Below the pieces are notes generated by a model. That model did no database searches and was not told the origin of the DNA. It saw only the letters and a list, made by a program, of their open reading frames with translations. A stretch of 64,000 bases of DNA from Pseudoxanthomonas sp. z9 (GTDB taxonomy: Bacteria; Pseudomonadota; Gammaproteobacteria; Xanthomonadales; Xanthomonadaceae): the NCBI RefSeq assembly GCF_006542425.1, contig NZ_VFID01000010.1, forward strand, positions 1 to 64,000, read 5' to 3'. The position numbers and the translations under genes are program-made. This document shows positions 1-9,019 of the stretch, piece after piece (position 1 is the first letter of the stretch; each line of letters starts with the position of its first letter).

Positions 1-137
1 GGTGCGGGTAGCGCAGACCGTCGCGGTAGTCGATGCGGACGCTGCGGTACTGCTCGCCCTGGCGCACCAGCGGGAACCATGGCATGCACGCCACACGCCA
101 CGCCGGGTATCACCTGCCGCTACCTGCCGCGGGTTCT

Positions 138-214
138 TGTAGGAGCGACGTCAGTCGCGACCGTAGAATCGCCTCGCCGGCAAGCGCATGGTCGCGACTG
201 ACGTCGCTCCTACA
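138..214. repeat. REP inverted pair (copy 1)
   Basis: Two perfect 24-base arms (138-161 and 191-214) face each other across a 29-base spacer. Each arm contains its own small hairpin, GCGAC-GTCA-GTCGC. This is the REP family common between genes in Xanthomonadaceae and relatives. It lies directly after the M61 stop codon. Confidence 0.9.
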
Positions 215-226
215 GGAAAGCGGGTA

Positions 227-353
227 TCAACGCGGCGCCAGGATCTTCGACAGCCGGTCCTCGGCGCCGGGGATGCGCTGCAGGTGCGGGTAGCGCAGAC
301 CGTCGCGGTAGTCGATGCGGACGCTGCGGTACTGCTCGCCCTGGCGCACCAGC
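227..353 (-). pseudogene. C-terminal remnant of an M61 peptidase gene
   Basis: In the frame ending at the TGA at 227-229, about 42 codons match the end of the intact neighbouring M61 protein (for example LVRQGEQYRSVRIDYRDGL). Upstream of 353 the match stops abruptly and unrelated sequence begins, so no start codon or catalytic part is present. Another copy lies partly off the left edge (1-71). This is a leftover of the tandem duplication and is unlikely to be expressed. Confidence 0.7.
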
Positions 354-419
354 GGGAACCATGGCATGCACGCCACACGCCACGCCGGGTATCACCTGCC
401 GCTACCTGCCGCGGGTTCT

Positions 420-496
420 TGTAGGAGCGACGTCAGTCGCGACCGTAGAATCGCCTCGCCGGCAAGCGCATGGTCGCGACTGACGTCGCTCCTACA
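420..496. repeat. REP inverted pair (copy 2)
   Basis: Exact copy of the element at 138-214, shifted by 282 bases as part of the tandem duplication. Arms are at 420-443 and 473-496. It ends 12 bases before the M61 stop codon and would form a long hairpin in the 3' end of that transcript. Confidence 0.9.
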
Positions 497-508
497 GGAA
501 AGCGGGTA

Positions 509-2431
509 TCAACGCGGCGCCAGGATCTTCGACAGCCGGTCCTCGGCGCCGGGGATGCGCTGCAAGTGTGGATAACGCAGGCCGTCGCGGTAATCGATGC
601 GGACGCTGCGGTACTGCTCGCCCTGGCGCACCAGCAGTTCGATGGGCCGCGGCGATGCCTTGGCGGCGACGATGGCGCGCTTGAGGCGCTCGCCGGTGTA
701 GGCCAGCCCGTCCACCGCGATCACCGTCATGTCCTTCGCAAGTCCGGCGGTAAAGGCGGGCGAGTTCCAGATCGCCTCCTGGATTACACCGTCGGAGCCG
801 ACCTTCAAACCGATCGAGAAGCGAAAGTCGTCGTTGCCACCGGCGCCCTCCGCATCGGTGATGGCCGGGTTTGCTTCGCCGGTGTAGGCCAGCCGCCAGC
901 CAGCGCGCTCCAGCCCGTCGAGCGGCGAGGCCGCGCCCTGCCCATCCAGGCGCTCGCGCAGGAAGCCGCGCCAGTCGCCGGGCTGCACTTCGTCGAGTAC
1001 CCGCACCACGTCGTCGAAGCCGTACAGCGAAATCGGCGCGTCGGCGCTGGCGCCGGCGTGGAAGCGGCGGGCGAAGTCGTCCAGGCTGCGACGGCCGCGC
1101 GACTGTTCGCGCAGGCGCGCGTCCACCGCCAGCCACAGCAGCGAGCCTTCCGAATAGAAGTCGTAGCCGCGCTGCCAGCTGGACCAGGCCTGCGGCGCAT
1201 CGTTGTAGTCGACGATGCCCTGGTGCACGGTGTCCTGCAGATCGCGCCAGTCGCGGCCCGGCTGGGTGGCCGCGGTCGCCAGCGTGTTCGCCAGCACCGC
1301 GCGCGCCTGTTCGGGTGTCCACAGGCCGGCGCGCGCGGCCAGCACCACCGCCCAGTACTGGGTCTGTCCCTCGTAGACCCACAGCAACGAGTTGTCGATG
1401 GCGCTGTTGTAGTGCGGCGCCCACGTGGTCTCCGGGCGGCGGAACTTGCCGCTCCAGGCGTGCACGTATTCGTGCGGCAGCAGGTCGTTGTCGATGAAGG
1501 CCGCATCGCCGCGCAGGTAGTCGGCGTAGGTGCCGTTCTCGCTGGACTGGCGATGCTCCAGGCCGATGCCGCTGAAGCTGTCCGACAGCGCCAGCAGGAA
1601 GTCGTAATGCGCGAACGGACGCGGACCGAACACCCGGTCGGCCTGGGTCACCAGCGCGCGGTGTGCCTGCAGCATCGCCGGCGAGGCGTCCAGTTGCGCG
1701 CTGGTGTCGGCCATCGCGTTGAGGCGGACCGGCGTGGCGCCGGTATCCAGGTCGAAGCGGCGGAAGTGCTGGCCGGCGTAGACCGGCGAATCGATCAGGG
1801 TCAGCAGATCGGTGGGCGCGTAGCGCTGTGCGGCACCATCCCGTCCTTCCACCGCCAGCGCGGTCGCCGACTCCCAGCCCGCCGGCAGGCGCAGGGTCGG
1901 GGCGACGCGGATGCGGCGCGCGTCATGGCCCGCCGGATACAACAGTACGCGATGCCATTGCAGCGACAGCATCTGCGGGGTCATCGCGACCCGGCCCTGC
2001 GCGGAAGAGGTCGGCGACAGGTACTGGAATGCGATCTCGATCTCCGTCACCCCCGCCGGTACGTCGAGATGGAAGGCATACATGTCGCCGGGATCGCGGC
2101 GCCAAGCGATGCGCTGGCCGTTGCCGGTGATGACCAGCCCGGCGATCTGGTTGATCGGTCCGGTCGGCGCGTGGTTGCCGGGAATCCATTTCGGATACCA
2201 CAGGGTCAGCGGTCCCGCTGCGACCGGGATGCGCTCGCGCACCCGCTGGATGCGCCGGTCGATGTCACTGGCGTCGACGTCGAGTCGCAGCGTGCCGGGA
2301 TAGTCCTGCGTGGAGAGCGGCGCCGAAGCGGGTGCCGTTGCCGGCGTCGGGGCCGAAGCCGGCTGCGCGGCAAGCGGACTGGCCAGGAAAAGACCAAACG
2401 AACACCACAACCCCAATGGCAACCTGGACAT
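509..2431 (-). CDS. M61 family metallopeptidase with C-terminal PDZ domain
   Basis: 640 aa. The N-terminus is a signal peptide (residues 1-22, LPLGLWCSFGLFLASPLAAQ), so the enzyme should act in the periplasm or outside. The M61 zinc motif HEYVHAW lies at residues 320-326; H320 and H324 would bind zinc and E321 would be the catalytic base. A PDZ domain covers about residues 520-605 and probably selects substrates or binds C-termini. M61 peptidases (glycyl aminopeptidase type) remove N-terminal glycine or alanine. Length is normal for the family. ATG start; the Shine-Dalgarno is weak. Its 3' end has been duplicated at least twice at the left edge. Confidence 0.93.
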   Translation of the reverse strand: MSRLPLGLWCSFGLFLASPLAAQPASAPTPATAPASAPLSTQDYPGTLRLDVDASDIDRRIQRVRERIPVAAGPLTLWYPKWIPGNHAPTGPINQIAGLVITGNGQRIAWRRDPGDMYAFHLDVPAGVTEIEIAFQYLSPTSSAQGRVAMTPQMLSLQWHRVLLYPAGHDARRIRVAPTLRLPAGWESATALAVEGRDGAAQRYAPTDLLTLIDSPVYAGQHFRRFDLDTGATPVRLNAMADTSAQLDASPAMLQAHRALVTQADRVFGPRPFAHYDFLLALSDSFSGIGLEHRQSSENGTYADYLRGDAAFIDNDLLPHEYVHAWSGKFRRPETTWAPHYNSAIDNSLLWVYEGQTQYWAVVLAARAGLWTPEQARAVLANTLATAATQPGRDWRDLQDTVHQGIVDYNDAPQAWSSWQRGYDFYSEGSLLWLAVDARLREQSRGRRSLDDFARRFHAGASADAPISLYGFDDVVRVLDEVQPGDWRGFLRERLDGQGAASPLDGLERAGWRLAYTGEANPAITDAEGAGGNDDFRFSIGLKVGSDGVIQEAIWNSPAFTAGLAKDMTVIAVDGLAYTGERLKRAIVAAKASPRPIELLVRQGEQYRSVRIDYRDGLRYPHLQRIPGAEDRLSKILAPR

Positions 2432-2515
2432 TCCGCGCGCATCCCCCGCTTTGTATTGTCGCCATCCTAGCCGCTCGTCGCGACGGCGGCGACGTGGACG
2501 CGCGGCGCGTCGCCC

Positions 2516-3916
2516 TCACGGCGTCAACGGGTCGCCGCCGCGCGGAATGCGCTCGCCGTCGCCATCGCCCATGCGGAAGTAGCGCATCGCCGTCGCGCGG
2601 CCGGACGCGTCGCGCTCGATCCGGAACCGGGTGAGCCGGTGTGCATAGACGAAATCATCCGGACCGAGCGGCACCACCGCATGCCGGCGCTCGCCTTCCT
2701 GCAACACCGGCTTGCCATCGACCAGATGCAAGTTGAACGCCCGTTCCGGGCCAGCGCGATACGTGCCCAGCGCGGATTGCAGGCGGGCCGGATCCACCGC
2801 CACCGCAATCGGCTCCGGAAACGGCTCGCCCAGGGTGAACGCGGCCAGCCGCCGCGAAATGTCGCCCGGCTCCTCGCCCTCGGCCGGGCTATCGGTGTTC
2901 TGCAGGACGGCGACGGTGATGTCGCTGCCCGGCAGGTACAGCAGGCGGGTGGCGAAGCCATGGATGCCGCCGCCGTGTTCCAGCATCGGCTGCCCGCGCA
3001 GCGCCAGCGACTGGATGCCGAAGCCGTAGCCGGCGTCGATCGCCTTGCCCACCGGCGTGACCATCTGCCGGTAGGTCGCGTCCTTGAGCACCTTGCCTTC
3101 GTGCAGCGCGCGGTTCCAGCGCAGCAGATCGTCCACCGTGGTCACCAGCGCGCCGGCCGCATGCGGCTGGGTCATGCTCAGGTAACCGGCCTTGGCCGGA
3201 TGTCCCGGCTCGCCGGTGTAGCCCTGGACCATACCGGCGATCACGCCCGCGCTTTCCAGCCCGTAACCGGTATGGCGCATGCCCAGCGGTTCGAACAGTG
3301 CCTGCTTCAGGTAGGCATGCCACGGCTGGCCGCTCGCCTTCTCGATGACCGCGCCGACCAGCACGTAGCCGGAGTTGTTGTAGGCATAACCCTGGCCGGG
3401 CGCGAAGTCCGGCTTCAGGTCCTTGAACGTCTCGATCATCTGCGCGGTGGTACGGTCCTGCATGATCGGGCCTTCCATCACGCCCGGAATGCCGGTGTAG
3501 CTCTTGATGCCGGAGGTGTGGTTGAGCAGCATGCGTACGCTGACGTTTCCACCGCCGGGATAGTCCGGCAGGAATTTCGACAGCGGATCATCCAGCGACA
3601 GCTTGCCCTGCTCGACCAGGGTCAGCAGGCCGGCCGCGGCCATCTGCTTGGTGATCGAGCCCATCCGGAACACCTGATCGGCATTCAGCGGCACGTCCAG
3701 TTCGATGCTGGCGCGACCGCGCGCGCCGCGATACAGCACCTCGTCGCCACGGGCCACCAGGATCGCCGCGCCCGGGCCGTCCACGGGATAGGCTTTTTCC
3801 ATCAGCTGGCGCGCATAGCGCTCCACCTCGGCCTTGCTGGCGGGTTCGGCGGCGCCCGCCGCACCGGCGAACAGCAGCGACACCGCACAGGCGAACGGCA
3901 ACAGCGAACGGCGCAT
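2516..3916 (-). CDS. Serine hydrolase, class C beta-lactamase family
   Basis: 466 aa. Signal peptide at residues 1-23. The three motifs of penicillin-recognising serine enzymes are present: S87-I-T-K90 (nucleophile and general base), Y179-N-N181 and H314-G-G316. The ~110-residue C-terminal extension after the catalytic domain resembles that of DD-peptidase/esterase-like members rather than true AmpC, so substrate could be a D-amino-acid peptide, ester or beta-lactam; the sequence does not decide. The start at 3916 is chosen because GAGG sits 8-9 bases upstream and the signal peptide follows directly. Likely periplasmic. Confidence 0.88.
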   Translation of the reverse strand: MRRSLLPFACAVSLLFAGAAGAAEPASKAEVERYARQLMEKAYPVDGPGAAILVARGDEVLYRGARGRASIELDVPLNADQVFRMGSITKQMAAAGLLTLVEQGKLSLDDPLSKFLPDYPGGGNVSVRMLLNHTSGIKSYTGIPGVMEGPIMQDRTTAQMIETFKDLKPDFAPGQGYAYNNSGYVLVGAVIEKASGQPWHAYLKQALFEPLGMRHTGYGLESAGVIAGMVQGYTGEPGHPAKAGYLSMTQPHAAGALVTTVDDLLRWNRALHEGKVLKDATYRQMVTPVGKAIDAGYGFGIQSLALRGQPMLEHGGGIHGFATRLLYLPGSDITVAVLQNTDSPAEGEEPGDISRRLAAFTLGEPFPEPIAVAVDPARLQSALGTYRAGPERAFNLHLVDGKPVLQEGERRHAVVPLGPDDFVYAHRLTRFRIERDASGRATAMRYFRMGDGDGERIPRGGDPLTP

Positions 3917-4008
3917 GGCATGACCTCGGCAGGGATCGATGGCGCATTCTGGCCGGCGCGGCCGGCGCCGTACCATCACGCGGAAGTCACCATGACCTCT
4001 GGCCCGAT

Positions 4009-4605
4009 TCAGGCCTTGCGCCAGACCAGGCAGCGGTTGTTGGCCGGCATGGCGACATCGTCGATCAGCAGGAAGCCGTGCGCGTTCGCCAACGCATCGA
4101 CCGCCTCGAAATCGCGGATGCCCGATGCCGGATCACGCGCCTTCAGCCAGGCATCGAACTCGCGGTTGCTCTCGCTGGTGTAGCGGCCTTCGTAGTTGAA
4201 CGGACCGTAGACGATCAGCGAGGCGCGCGGCCCCAGCACACCGCCCAGCCCGGCGAAGAACGCCTGCACCGAAGTCCAGCCCATGATGTGCAGGGTGTTG
4301 GCGCTGAAGGCCGCGTCGAAACGCTGCGCCGGCCATTCGCCGTCCACGTCCAGTTCCAGCGGCGGCGGCGTATTCGGCAGATCCGTGTCGTCCAGCCATT
4401 GGCGGATGCCGGGCAGGTTGTCGGCGACATCCGAACACTGCCAGGTCAGGCGCGGCAGCTTCATCGCGAAATACACCGCGTGCTGGCCGGTGCCGCTGCC
4501 GATTTCCAGCACCCGGCGGACTTCGGCGAAGTGATGGCGCAGCACCGCCAGGATTGGATCGCGGTTGCGATCGCAGGAAGGCGCATGGGGTTTGTCTTCC
4601 ATCAT
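4009..4605 (-). CDS. DUF938 family class I SAM-dependent methyltransferase
   Basis: 198 aa. The SAM-binding glycine loop is LEIGSGTGQHAVYFA near residues 34-48, followed by an acidic strand end (CSDVADNL) and a motif IV-like stretch (FDAAFSANTLHIMGW). The opening MEDKPHAPSCDRNRDPIL is typical of the DUF938 family, whose substrate is unknown. The ATG at 4605 has GGAG seven bases upstream and lies 16 bases after the stop of the NYN-domain gene, so the two are probably one transcript. Cytoplasmic. Confidence 0.88.
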   Translation of the reverse strand: MMEDKPHAPSCDRNRDPILAVLRHHFAEVRRVLEIGSGTGQHAVYFAMKLPRLTWQCSDVADNLPGIRQWLDDTDLPNTPPPLELDVDGEWPAQRFDAAFSANTLHIMGWTSVQAFFAGLGGVLGPRASLIVYGPFNYEGRYTSESNREFDAWLKARDPASGIRDFEAVDALANAHGFLLIDDVAMPANNRCLVWRKA

Positions 4606-4621
4606 CGCGCCGCTCCCGGGG

Positions 4622-5461
4622 TCAGTCGCGCCAGCGGACGTAGAAACGCCGGCTGGCGCCACCATCCCCGCCGCGCTCTTCCACTTCGAAGTGGCGGGGA
4701 TGGTGCTTCAGCAGGTCGCTGAGTTTCTTCTGCCCGTACAGGCGTGGATCGAAATCCGGGCGAATCTTGATCAGGTAACTGCCGACCGTGCCCAGGAAGG
4801 CCCAGCCCTGATCGTCGGAGGCTTCCTCGATGGCCTGGCGGAGCAGCCGCAGCGGCAGCGCTTCGCCACGCGCCGGTTCCGGCGGCGGCGCGGCGGTCGG
4901 TTCGGCCTGGGTCGGTCCGCTCTTCGGCGTGGCCGCCTTCTTGGTTGCCTTCTTCGCCGGTTTGGCCGGCGGCGGCGACGCGGCCGGCGTCTCGCTGCGC
5001 AGCACCTCGGTGTAGACGAACTTGTCGCAAGCCTGGACGAAGGCGTCCGGCGTCTTGCGCTCGCCGAAGCCGTACACCATCAGGCCTTCCTCGCGCAGGC
5101 GCTGGGCCAGGCGGGTGAAATCGCTGTCGCTGGAGACCAGGCAGAAGCCATCGAAGCGCTGGGTGTAGAGCAGATCCATCGCATCGATGATCAACGAGCT
5201 GTCGGTGGCGTTCTTGCCGCTGGTGTAGGCGAACTGCTGCACCGGCGCGATCGAGTGCTTCAGCAGCGCCTGCTTCCACTGGGTCATGCGGGTACTGGTG
5301 AAGTCGCCGTAAATGCGCTTGACGCTGGCCACGCCGTATTTGGCGATCTCGCCCAGCAGTCCTTCGATGACGGCGGGCTGGGCGTTGTCGGCATCGATCA
5401 GCACCGCCAGTCGGCGCTGTTCATCATCGGGTTCGGGGCGGGCGACCGTTCGGTTCTTCAT
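4622..5461 (-). CDS. NYN domain protein (LabA/DUF88 type) with C-terminal OST-HTH-like region
   Basis: 279 aa. The NYN (PIN-like) nuclease fold covers residues ~15-155: LAVLIDADNAQ, the acidic ATDSSLIIDAMDLL segment and the LVSSDSDFTRLAQRLREEG segment carry the expected metal-binding aspartates. A lysine/alanine/proline-rich linker (~165-205) leads to a ~70-residue C-terminal domain (LRLLRQAIEEASDDQGWAFL) resembling the OST-HTH/LOTUS RNA-binding fold. Together they suggest an RNA-directed nuclease or RNA-binding protein. Shine-Dalgarno AGGAG lies six bases before ATG. Probably the first gene of a pair with the DUF938 methyltransferase. Confidence 0.9.
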   Translation of the reverse strand: MKNRTVARPEPDDEQRRLAVLIDADNAQPAVIEGLLGEIAKYGVASVKRIYGDFTSTRMTQWKQALLKHSIAPVQQFAYTSGKNATDSSLIIDAMDLLYTQRFDGFCLVSSDSDFTRLAQRLREEGLMVYGFGERKTPDAFVQACDKFVYTEVLRSETPAASPPPAKPAKKATKKAATPKSGPTQAEPTAAPPPEPARGEALPLRLLRQAIEEASDDQGWAFLGTVGSYLIKIRPDFDPRLYGQKKLSDLLKHHPRHFEVEERGGDGGASRRFYVRWRD

Positions 5462-5562
5462 GGCGCTCCTGCGGCGCTTCGCATGCCCGGTGGACTATGC
5501 CTGCACCGGCACGCCATCGCAATCGGACCCGGCGCGCGGCGAAAGGACGCCATGAAAAAAGG

Positions 5563-6160
5563 GCGGATGTCGCCATCCGCCCCTTCTCTCCGCTCTTTCG
5601 ACGTGCAAAACAAATGCAGCGATTCGGCTGTGGCCCCTTCCCCCGCTGGCGGGGCAAGACCGGGATGGGGGCGCTTCCAGCCATCGCGATCTGATCGGCG
5701 GTAGCGATGTGCAGGCTTGGCGACTGTGTAGGGCGTTCTTTTCCGGCGGGCCCCCACCCCAACCCTCCCCCGCACGCGGGGGAGGGGGCGGTTCACGCTT
5801 GCCTGGATTTTCAGTGAGGCGATGTTGCGTGCGCGCCGGATGATCAGCGCTGACTTGATTTGCTTCCAGGCGCGGCTACTCGCCCGTCCTGGACAGGACG
5901 ATGTCGCCATCTGTCCTTCTCTCTACGCTCTCGATCGCAGAACACTTGCACCAACTCCGCTGTGGCCCCTTCCCCCCGCTGGCGGGGGAAGGCTGGGATG
6001 GGGGCACTTCCAGCAATCGCTGTCTGATCGACGATGGCGGTGTATGGGCTTGACGGCTGATGCCAGGGCGCGGTTTTTTTCCGGCTGGCCCCCTCCCCAA
6101 CCCTCCCCCGCTAGCGGGGGAGGGAGCGGTTTGCGCTTGCGGGATTTCCAGCGAGACGAC
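5563..6160. repeat. Two diverged copies of a ~270-base intergenic module with GC-rich palindromes
   Basis: The 716 bases between the NYN and M13 genes hold no convincing gene. Copy A (about 5563-5815) and copy B (about 5893-6160) share, in order, GATGTCGCCATC, CCTTCTCTC, a TGGCCCCTTCCCCC palindrome, a CTTCCAGC(A/C)ATCGC segment, and an opposite palindrome with CCCTCCCCCGC...GCGGGGGAGGG. The palindromes belong to a composite family that recurs at 13.6, 18.9 and 21.8 kb. Copies are similar but not identical, so the duplication is old. Confidence 0.75.
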
Positions 6161-6177
6161 GCGGTGTGGGCGCCGGC

Positions 6178-8274
6178 TTACCAGATCTTGACTCGATCCT
6201 TCGCTTCCAGGTGCAGCTTCTCGCCCGGCTTGGACGGGAACGCGGCATACCAGGCATCGACGTTGCGCACGGTCTGGGCGCGGTAGCGGCCCGGCGCGTG
6301 GCCGTCGCCGATTACCTGCGCGCGCAGCGCCGCGTCGCGGGTCTTGGTGCGCCACGCCTGCGCGTAGGCGATGAAGAAGCGCTGGTCGCCGGTCAGGCCG
6401 TCGATCACGGGTGCTTCCTTGCCGCCCAGCGATTTCCTGTAGGCGGTGTAGGCGATGGCCAGGCCGGACACATCGGCGATGTTCTCGCCCAGGGTCTGCT
6501 CGCCGTTGATGTGCAGGCCCGGCATCGGCTCGTAGGCGTTGTACTGGGCTATCAGGCGATCACCGGCGGTCTTGAAGTGCGCCGCATCCTCCGGCGTCCA
6601 CCAGTTGCGCAGGCGGCCCTGGTCGTCGAACTCGGCGCCGGTGTTGTCGAAACCATGGCTGATCTCGTGGCCGATCACCGCGCCAATGGCACCGTAGTTG
6701 GCGGCCGGATCAGCCTTGGGATCAAAGAACGGCGCTTCCAGGATCGCGGCCGGGAAGTTCATCGCGTTCTGCAGCGGCAGCTGCACGGCGTTGACCGTCT
6801 GCGGCGTCATCCACCACTCGGCGCGATCGGCCGGCTTGCCCAGCTTGGCGGTCTGGTGGCGATACTCGAATTCCTCGGCGCGGCGCGCGTTGCCCAGCGG
6901 ATCGTCGGCCTTCACTTCCAGCGAGGCGTAGTCGCGCCAGGTTTCCGGATAGCCCACGCCCACCCGCATCGTCGCGGCCTTGGCCTTGGCCTTTTCCTTG
7001 GTCGCCGGGGTCATCCACTCCAGCTTGTCCACGCCTTCGCGGAACGCGGCCAGGATGTTGTTGACCATCTCCTCGACCTGCGCCTTCGACGAGGCCGGGA
7101 AATACTGCTTCACGTAGATCTGGCCGATGGCGTCGCCGAGCGCACCGTTGGTGGCGCCGATCGCGCGCTTCCAGCGATCCCGCTGCTTGGGCGTGCCCTG
7201 CAGGGTCTTGCCGTGGAACTCGAAGCTGGCGTCGGCATAGGCCTTGGGCAGCAGGCCGGCGCTGTGATCGATGGCGTGGAAGCGCAGGTAGTCCTTCCAG
7301 GTCTGCAGCGGCTGGCTGGCGACCAGCGCCGACAGTTTCTTGATCGCGTCGGGCTGCCAGGCGATCAGCACCTTCTGCCCGGTCAGGCCGGCACCCTCGA
7401 AGAAGGCCGCCCAGTCGATGCCCGGCGCCTTGCTCGCGAACGCCGCGGTCTCCCACGGATTGTTCGCCTTGTGCACGTCCTGGCTGTCGACGATGTTGGC
7501 GTGGGCCTGGGCGATCTTCATTTCCAGATCGAAGATGGCCTTGGCCTTGGCGGCCGCGTCGGCGTCGCTCGCGCCGGCCAGCTTCAACTGGTGGCCGATG
7601 TAGGCCTGGTACTTGTCGCGGTTGGCGGCCATGTCCTTGTCGGCGGCCAGGTAGTACTCGCGATCCGGCATGCCCAGGCCGCCCTGCATCAGGTAGCCCA
7701 CGTTCTGCGACGGATCTTCCAGGCCCTGGGCGACGAACAGGCCGAACAGGTTGTCGGTGGCGAAGTTGGTCGCGTTGAGCGGATCGGTATCAGCGCGCAC
7801 GGTGCCGCCGATGTAGCGCGACAGATCGGCTGGCGTGGCGATCGCGTCGATCTCGTCCAGCCACGGCTGCAGCGGCGCCAGGCCACGCTGCTCGATGCCG
7901 GCCTCGTCCATGAAGGCGGCGTAGTAGTCGGCGATCTTGCGCTCGGGCGTGCCGGCGGCCGGGTTGGCCTTGGCCAGGCCCTGGACCAGATCGGCGTTGC
8001 GTTTCTCGGCTTTCTGGAAGACCTCCAGGAACACGCCGGTGCTGGAACGGTCGTCCGGGATCTGCGCGTTCTTGCGCCAGCCGCCGTTGGCGTATTCGTC
8101 GAAGTCGTCGCCCGGCGCGACCGCCTTGTCCAGGCCGGCCAGATCGATGCCGATGACCGGCGCGGCGGCGGGTGCCTCGGCCTTGGGCGCCTCGGCGGCC
8201 GGCTCGGGAGTGCGGTTGCAGGCGCTGGCGCCGCACAGCGCGGCGGTCAGCAGGATCCAGCGGTGGGCGTGCAT
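6178..8274 (-). CDS. M13 family metallopeptidase lipoprotein (neprilysin/PepO type)
   Basis: 698 aa. Residues 1-19 form a lipoprotein signal (LTAALCGASAC), so the enzyme is probably anchored to a membrane facing the periplasm. The zinc site is HEISH (H536, E537, H540) with the third ligand E597 in GENIADVSG, where D601 is the conserved aspartate. The C-terminus ends in ...KDRVKIW; the CxxW ending of other members is replaced by VKIW, as in many bacterial members. A proline/alanine/glutamate linker follows the lipid-modified Cys. The ATG at 8274 has GAGG ten bases upstream and begins the signal. Role: oligopeptide hydrolysis. Confidence 0.93.
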   Translation of the reverse strand: MHAHRWILLTAALCGASACNRTPEPAAEAPKAEAPAAAPVIGIDLAGLDKAVAPGDDFDEYANGGWRKNAQIPDDRSSTGVFLEVFQKAEKRNADLVQGLAKANPAAGTPERKIADYYAAFMDEAGIEQRGLAPLQPWLDEIDAIATPADLSRYIGGTVRADTDPLNATNFATDNLFGLFVAQGLEDPSQNVGYLMQGGLGMPDREYYLAADKDMAANRDKYQAYIGHQLKLAGASDADAAAKAKAIFDLEMKIAQAHANIVDSQDVHKANNPWETAAFASKAPGIDWAAFFEGAGLTGQKVLIAWQPDAIKKLSALVASQPLQTWKDYLRFHAIDHSAGLLPKAYADASFEFHGKTLQGTPKQRDRWKRAIGATNGALGDAIGQIYVKQYFPASSKAQVEEMVNNILAAFREGVDKLEWMTPATKEKAKAKAATMRVGVGYPETWRDYASLEVKADDPLGNARRAEEFEYRHQTAKLGKPADRAEWWMTPQTVNAVQLPLQNAMNFPAAILEAPFFDPKADPAANYGAIGAVIGHEISHGFDNTGAEFDDQGRLRNWWTPEDAAHFKTAGDRLIAQYNAYEPMPGLHINGEQTLGENIADVSGLAIAYTAYRKSLGGKEAPVIDGLTGDQRFFIAYAQAWRTKTRDAALRAQVIGDGHAPGRYRAQTVRNVDAWYAAFPSKPGEKLHLEAKDRVKIW

Positions 8275-8382
8275 GGCGGACCTCGGAACGGAACAAAGGC
8301 GGCCACGATACTCCCGTCCGCCGCGCGGGCGACATGTGCCCAACGTCATCCCGGACCGTTCAGCCCGGCACCGCGCCCCGAC

Positions 8383-8862
8383 TCAGTCGGGCACCGGCAG
8401 GCTGAGGGTTTCCTTGACCTCTTCCATCACGATGTAGCTCTTGGACTCGCGCACGTGCGGCAGGGTCAGCAGGGTGCTGCCGAGCAGCTTGCGGTAGGAC
8501 GCCATCTCCGAGATGCGCGCCTTGATCAGGTAGTCGAAATCGCCGGAGACCAGATGGCATTCCAGCACGTTGGGCAGGCGCAGGGCGGCACGGCGGAACT
8601 CCTCGAAGATGTCACCGGACTTGTAGGCCAGGCTGATCTCCACGAACACCAGCAGGTTGGCCTTGAGGTACTGCGGATCCAGCCGGGCGTAGTAGCCGGT
8701 GATCACCCCGTCGCGCTCCAGCCGACGGACCCGCTCGGTGCAGGGCGTGGTCGACAGGCCGACCCGCTCGCCCAGTTCGGTGAAGGAGATCCGCCCCTCC
8801 TCCTGCAGCACCCGCAGGATGTTGCGGTCGATCTTGTCCAGTTCGCGGCGGCGCTGGGTCAT
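8383..8862 (-). CDS. Lrp/AsnC family transcriptional regulator, probable regulator of dadA-alr
   Basis: 159 aa. An N-terminal winged helix-turn-helix (residues ~8-62; LDKIDRNILRVLQEEGRISFTELGERVGLS) is followed by a RAM/AsnC ligand-binding domain (~68-150, with LECHLVSGDFDYLIKARI). It is transcribed divergently from dadA and the racemase gene, which suggests alanine-responsive control of that operon, as is known for Lrp-type activators of dad genes in other proteobacteria. The ATG at 8862 follows GGAG by five bases. A short palindrome (8377-8391) places the stop codon in its loop. Confidence 0.93.
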   Translation of the reverse strand: MTQRRRELDKIDRNILRVLQEEGRISFTELGERVGLSTTPCTERVRRLERDGVITGYYARLDPQYLKANLLVFVEISLAYKSGDIFEEFRRAALRLPNVLECHLVSGDFDYLIKARISEMASYRKLLGSTLLTLPHVRESKSYIVMEEVKETLSLPVPD

Positions 8863-9019
8863 GGGAGCTCCAAGGAAACCGGGCTTTTCGGTGGAATTCC
8901 CCAATGTTGCCACCAAATACGGAAAATAACCCTATACATCCGTCCCTATACTCGCCGAACTCCGGAAACCCGGCCTCCAGGCCAGGGAAATGTCCGGAAT
9001 CACTGGCGGGAGCATCGGC
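8863..9019. promoter_or_regulatory. Divergent control region between the Lrp-type gene and dadA
   Basis: 157 bases, much richer in A+T than the surroundings at 8905-8955 (CCAAATACGGAAAATAACCC, CTATAC twice). The position between a regulator and its presumed target makes it the likely site of both promoters and of Lrp binding. Exact -35/-10 boxes could not be fixed. dadA has a clear GGGAG Shine-Dalgarno just before 9020. Confidence 0.5.

Larger units (their letters stand above)
1..564. repeat. Two tandem 282-base units carrying an M61 gene end and a REP pair
   Basis: Positions 1-282 and 283-564 are identical by eye. Each unit holds the last ~42 codons of an M61 peptidase gene on the minus strand, its stop codon, a REP inverted repeat and ~70 bases of unrelated sequence. 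The final 56 bases of the second unit are the 3' end of the intact M61 gene. Just inside that gene (565-640) the match continues with about six substitutions, so the intact gene is a third, diverged partial copy. The window starts inside the array, so the number of units to the left is unknown. Confidence 0.9.

Noticed and set aside
1-564. Possible CRISPR array in the regularly repeated left edge
   Set aside because: The unit is 282 bases and fully identical, without short repeats and unique spacers; it is a tandem duplication with REPs.
8377-8391. Hairpin CCCGAC-TCA-GTCGGG as a terminator of the Lrp-type gene
   Set aside because: The stem is only six bases, the stop codon is in the loop and no T-run follows; noted in the gene entry only.
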